From Penelope pileata (lineage: Eukaryota > Chordata > Aves > Galliformes > Cracidae), in contig WBMW01005106.1 of assembly GCA_013396635.1 (NCBI GenBank), positions 894,585 through 958,584 of the forward strand: a DNA stretch of 64,000 nucleotides, given 5' to 3'. The first letter of the stretch is position 1. Every line of letters begins with the position of its first letter. The position numbers and the translations under genes are program-made. The notes beneath the pieces were generated by a model, which was not told where the DNA came from, made no database searches, and saw only the letters and a program-made list of their open reading frames with translations. This document shows positions 60,264-64,000 of the stretch, piece after piece.

Positions 60264-60671
60264 ATGGGTATACTGAAACAGCAGATCAGAATTGTGAAAC
60301 CAGAGCCAGGGCTGAAATGTGATGCTTTTGCTCTTTTGTGCTTGTTGTGGTTCTCATCTTCCCATGTAGAAGGCTGCATACCATTCAACAGAATATTTTG
60401 ATCGCAGATTGAACAATGCAGCAATCAAGCCTGATAAGCCACCTGGAAGTTTTGCTTGAGACGATTTCTAGTGGGTTTTCTGATCCCTGTGAGCATCATG
60501 ACTGCCTTTAGCATTGTGGAGGAGGACTCGAGTTTCTTATGAGGGCCCCACTTGGAAAAGCAGGCTGTGCAGATTCAAGCCTCCGGTTCTGTTCATGCTG
60601 TTCAAAAGCCTTTCCTCACCCTTGCTGATTTGTTTTTATGATTTACATACACTCCTGTGGAGATTTACAGA
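60264..60671 (+). promoter_or_regulatory. DLG2: uORF-rich 5' leader before the MDCLCIVTTK start
   Basis: If transcription starts upstream, the leader holds at least five ATGs before the main start. Closed frames lie at 60264-60401 (45 residues, begins MGILKQQIRIV), 60416-60511 (31 residues, begins MQQSSLISHLEVLL), 60498-60542 (14 residues) and 60539-60628 (29 residues). A further ATG at 60638 opens a frame overlapping the main ATG in another frame and running past the donor. This would strongly reduce translation from the main start unless splicing or a later transcription start removes it. Confidence 0.4.
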
Positions 60672-60701
60672 ATGGATTGTCTGTGCATTGTCACGACCAA
60701 G
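60672..60701 (+). CDS. DLG2: DLG2 alternative first coding exon, PSD-95-like N-terminus
   Basis: ATG followed by nine codons reads MDCLCIVTTK and stops exactly at a donor (ACCAAG|gtagga), phase 0. The same ten residues begin the alpha form of PSD-95 (DLG4), where Cys3 and Cys5 are palmitoylated and anchor the protein at the postsynaptic membrane; there they run into KYRYQDED, which DLG2 shares. Start context is strong (A at -3, G at +4). Being downstream of the L27 exons on the same strand, it would start shorter DLG2 isoforms that lack L27 and attach to membrane by lipid. DLG4 itself is unlikely because the upstream L27 exon is DLG1/DLG2-like. A weak acceptor (gatttacag) ends at 60670, so the exon might begin at 60671 rather than continue the leader upstream. 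Confidence 0.82.
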
Positions 60702-61184
60702 GTAGGATTGGAAACATTGCTGTAATGTGTACATATTTTTCTGCTATTTTTTTGTTCCTGTAATTAAATAGATTGAGCATGTACTGTGTCAGGTTGCAAG
60801 ATAAAGTGATAAATAAGCTTTGCTTCAATGAGCATTTTGTTCTCTTCTTCTGTAGATTATGCAGTTTGTTTCTCTATCACTTCCTAAATGATATATAATT
60901 TACTTATTTTTACTAGCAAAAGGAAAATGATTTCATATTTTATCTTAGCCTGTGCTTGTGTCTATTAATATCTCCAGCTACTGGAGCACTTTCAGAATAC
61001 ATGGTATCAGGCGCATATTTTCTTAGATTATCAGCTTATTCTGTAAACTAAAAAGAATAAAAAAATATGAGGGCATTATATGGGTCCTAGCATTTTTAAA
61101 GAGGCCAATCAGATGTAGTTTAGATAGTCATGATGTTTCTGATTGGAGAGATGCAAGTTTCTTGTGGCTTCTTGTGGCTTTTTT

Positions 61185-61206
61185 GGGGGGGTGAGGGGGT
61201 GGGGGG
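61185..61206 (+). repeat. G-run cluster, possible G-quadruplex
   Basis: Runs of 7, 5 and 6 G separated by TGA and T. Splitting the first run gives four G-tracts with short loops, enough for a quadruplex. It is preceded by a doubled 10-mer cttgtggctt (61161-61180). It lies about 480 bp downstream of the MDCLCIVTTK exon, inside the intron. Confidence 0.6.
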
Positions 61207-61968
61207 AACATAGCTTGCTTTGCATCTCTAGGCCTGCAAAATAAAAATTCCTTTGTCCCAATTCAGCACTCTTACACTGATGTTGGATCTAACCTGATTG
61301 CTTGGGAATGGTCCTTCAAAATAGTTCCTTCCAAATGTGCATGTAAATAAATTTTTACCCTCAACAATTGTGGCGGGTTAAAGATGGTGGTTAAGGACAC
61401 TTCCTGAGTGTGGGGATCTGGGGTAGGGATAGGTTGAAGGTTTCTTTGAAGCATCCTCAAACGTAGCGAACTAACAGCATAGTAAATAAGAGGGAGGTAA
61501 TCAGGGAACTTCCTTTCTGTTGCGACAGGACAGGCAGCTCACCACATGTTTGTAGGTGGATTTGCACATGGTGATAGTACTTATAAGGAACAGTTTCCAG
61601 GGTAAGTCAGGACACGGGTTCAGCAATGTTGCTCCATGTTCTGGTTCATTTTTGGTAAATTCATCATTTCCATAAGACTTGCAAAATGCCTGGGGTAGCC
61701 AGAACACCTCAAGGTTGTGTAAATGATAAGACAAACCAATGGTTAGTGCTAATAATGCCCCTACTGTCATTTTTTTGCGTGATGGCCCTGTAAAATGGGG
61801 ACACCAATACGTGTCATGGTGAAGGGCAGGAGCAGGTACCCCAGGCACCCATGGGCAGCAATGAAAGGTGGTGGGTGGCCACCACAGAGCTCGATGGAGC
61901 TGCTGAAACAGATGCGAGCTGTCATTCCCATTGCCAATAGAGAAACCCAAACGAGGAGAGAACATGAC

Positions 61969-62027
61969 GTGAATGAGGTCACAGAAGGAGCGTATGCTCC
62001 TTCTGCTCCTTCTGTGGCCTCATTCAC
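61969..62027. repeat. Near-perfect 23-bp inverted repeat (hairpin)
   Basis: Left arm 61969-61991 (gtgaatgaggtcacagaagg then agc) pairs with right arm 62005-62027 over 23 positions with one difference, which is a G:U wobble in RNA. The 13-base loop (gtatgctccttct) holds a second copy of gctccttct, so a shorter alternative stem (ggagc/gctcc) is also possible. Confidence 0.9.
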
Positions 62028-62442
62028 CTCCTGTTCTTTCTCATTCTTTCTGGGTCTTTCCAGGTCCTTATGGTTCCTGCAAGCTGTGCTGGATCTAAGG
62101 CTGCATCCTCAACCTGCCCTGGAGCAGAGTGGTGGATCCTGTAGGCTCCCATTGATGTCATACCACTTAAAAGAGTAGTGGTACAGCACCACTCAGCAAA
62201 GCCTGGATGCAGGCTTGTGCAAAACATCTGATTTGTACTCCCCAACATTGATTTTTTAACCAAAATTAAGCAAGAAGGTTGAAAAAGAGCTGCAATTAAC
62301 CCTACTTCTGGGTCACTGGTGGTGTGGACCCATAATTACAATTGTCCTTTGTCTTGAGGATCTGACATGAGGGATTTGGGACAGGAGAATGAACCTACTT
62401 TTAATATCATGAATTGGGAGGAGAACATGACCCAGCAGCTTT

Positions 62443-62460
62443 ATATATATATATATATAA
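62443..62460 (+). repeat. TA dinucleotide repeat
   Basis: Eight to nine TA units, likely variable in length between individuals. Confidence 0.85.
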
Positions 62461-64000
62461 AACAGGAGATATGGCTTTATTTATTTAATGAATTGGCGCT
62501 GAATATTTCCACTGAACATTTTGCCAGGGTCTTTTGGTCAATAACAAATTTAGACTCACTTCTGCCACTGCTCTGAGAAGAGCTCCTGACTCCAAATATC
62601 CACAATATTTTTCTTCCTTACTCATTTGTCCCATGGATCTGCTACTAAATGCCCTGAACAATTCTCAAAGTCAAGTGTTTGAGCCTCAGATATTCAATGC
62701 CAGATATTAATTCTTTGCTGCTAACTGTGGTGTTGGAATGAGATAGAATTGTGAATTGTAGGTGATCTGCTAGTTGGATGGGTGTGGGAACACCATATTA
62801 ACATACATAAATGAGCTGAATAATGGCACAAAATCTGATTTCGGAACACTTTCATATTGCAAAAGGCTTGAAGCCAAAGAAATTACAGTTGATTCCCTCA
62901 CCTTGCTTTGGTGCCATATTTAAATAGCTGCACCAGTGACATTATATTATATTGATCCATAATCTGCTCTTACTTGCTTTATTGAGCATTGGAGTAACTC
63001 TATTTTCTTTAAACCTATAAAATTTTTATAGCATCAGTTTATAGAAGTTTTCACCAGTATAATGAGAGCAGGCTTTTTTTCAGAACATTCGAGAATTATT
63101 TAAAAATTTACTTTAATAAATATGAATACTACAGTCTGGCCATTTTTGGCCTCAGATATGCTAATTATCCTTATTTAAATGTCTATTTGTCTGATTTGTG
63201 TAAATAATTGCCATTCTCATTCTTAGAAAAGTGAATCTTAATGTCATTGTGGGAGTAAACGCATCAGATTTTATAAATAATACAAAATAAGTAAATGATG
63301 AATGCTATTTAAACTGCAAAAAAGTGAGCGCTGTTTAAAAAGTTGACATTTCTGACACATGATCATTAAATTTTCTCTGGAATTTGCAGAATTTCCAACC
63401 TATAGAAAATAGCACAAATGTTGTGGGGTGAAGATGCCCTTGTTGATTATGTACAAGGGATCTAAAGACCTTGATCTGAACTCTACTTTGTAGACAGTAT
63501 AATTAATTCCTGATATACCTCCCCAAATCTTAAATCTTCCTAACATTATATTTAGCCAAGACATAAGCAAAGTTTAAGATAGATTTAAGATACTCATTTG
63601 TACAGATTCTTCCTTTCAATTTTCATTTCATGTTTCCATAAATTTCTGAACCTATGACTTAGGAAATGCTGAATCAGTCAAAGAGGACTAATGTGCTCCT
63701 GGTTTATAGACTCTTTCTTTTCATGTTTCATAAAGAACATTATTTTGTGACACCATTTTATCATTAGCAAGAATTCAGTATAAATAAAAGTTGAGGTCAA
63801 GATTCTATCCCAGCACGAGCACCGGGAGGTTTTGCAAAGGAAGAACATTCCCACTGTGCCTCCCAACAGTCAAAGGCAACATGCTGTCCCCCCCCGACTA
63901 TCAGTTCTCCTTTTTCCCTTTGTAGTATTGTGAATACAGCAGTAGCTGCAGTAGGTGAAAAAGAAAACAGGTAGCTCTGTGTTGCCAGACAAGATTCACT

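Larger units (their letters stand above)
60702..64000. other. DLG2: DLG2 intron after the alternative first exon
   Basis: Begins with the donor of the MDCLCIVTTK exon. Contains the G-run cluster, hairpin and TA repeat listed separately. Overlapping open frames on both strands at 61500-62180 are probably due to the hairpin and low stop density; no protein recognised. The KYRYQDED exon was not seen, so it lies beyond 64000. Confidence 0.6.

Noticed and set aside
61501..62027. Overlapping minus-strand frames of 154 and 86 codons with hydrophobic stretches
   Set aside because: Two frames are open over the same bases and part lies in the hairpin. No family could be recognised, although a decayed membrane-protein relic cannot be fully excluded.

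Overview
This window looks like AT-rich intronic DNA from a bird, most likely a galliform such as chicken or a relative. The evidence is the many 5'-truncated CR1 LINE copies, several ending in the avian CR1 tail (tandem ATTCTATG-type units), two internally deleted mariner copies that match my memory of the galliform Galluhop family, an ERVL-type solo LTR and two old MIR-like SINEs. There are no bacterial-style genes, operons or CRISPR arrays. Nearly all open frames are chance frames or lie inside repeats.

The host gene is recognisable: the plus strand carries pieces of DLG2 (PSD-93/chapsyn-110, a synaptic MAGUK scaffold) spread over huge introns. An exon at 28252-28397 encodes the end of the L27 domain plus the linker of the long (L27) isoform. 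An exon at 53150-53248 continues that linker in phase 0. At 60672-60701 an alternative first coding exon encodes MDCLCIVTTK, the doubly palmitoylatable N-terminus familiar from PSD-95 (DLG4), ending at a phase-0 donor. A second candidate first exon (59485-59541, MIHVRHLKGKLCASITARK) also ends at a strong phase-0 donor. The two lie in a 1.5-kb region with CT-rich and GA-rich tracts, relatively many CpGs and several upstream ORFs, which I read as an internal promoter producing short, L27-less isoforms. The shared PDZ/SH3/GK exons would lie beyond position 64000.

Layout: 1-7 kb, intron with coding-like, decayed minus-strand blocks of unknown identity; 11.46-11.98 kb, mariner copy 1; 17.8-18.4 kb, CR1; 22.9-24.0 kb, antisense CR1 containing an exact 262-bp duplication around a single N (probable assembly artefact); 28.3 kb, DLG2 L27 exon; 36.05-36.86 kb, solo LTR; 42.98-43.41 kb, mariner copy 2; 43.85-45.1 kb, antisense CR1 copies; 46.8-47.8 kb, CR1 interrupted by unrelated sequence; 53.2 kb, DLG2 linker exon; 57.1 kb, assembly gap at a TTTC microsatellite; 59.2-60.7 kb, alternative promoter and first exons; 60.7-64 kb, intron with a near-perfect hairpin.

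I saw no clearly new multi-gene system. The most interesting biology is the alternative N-terminus architecture of DLG2, followed by unidentified minus-strand coding-like blocks at the left end. Family and gene names rest on recognition from memory, without any database search.
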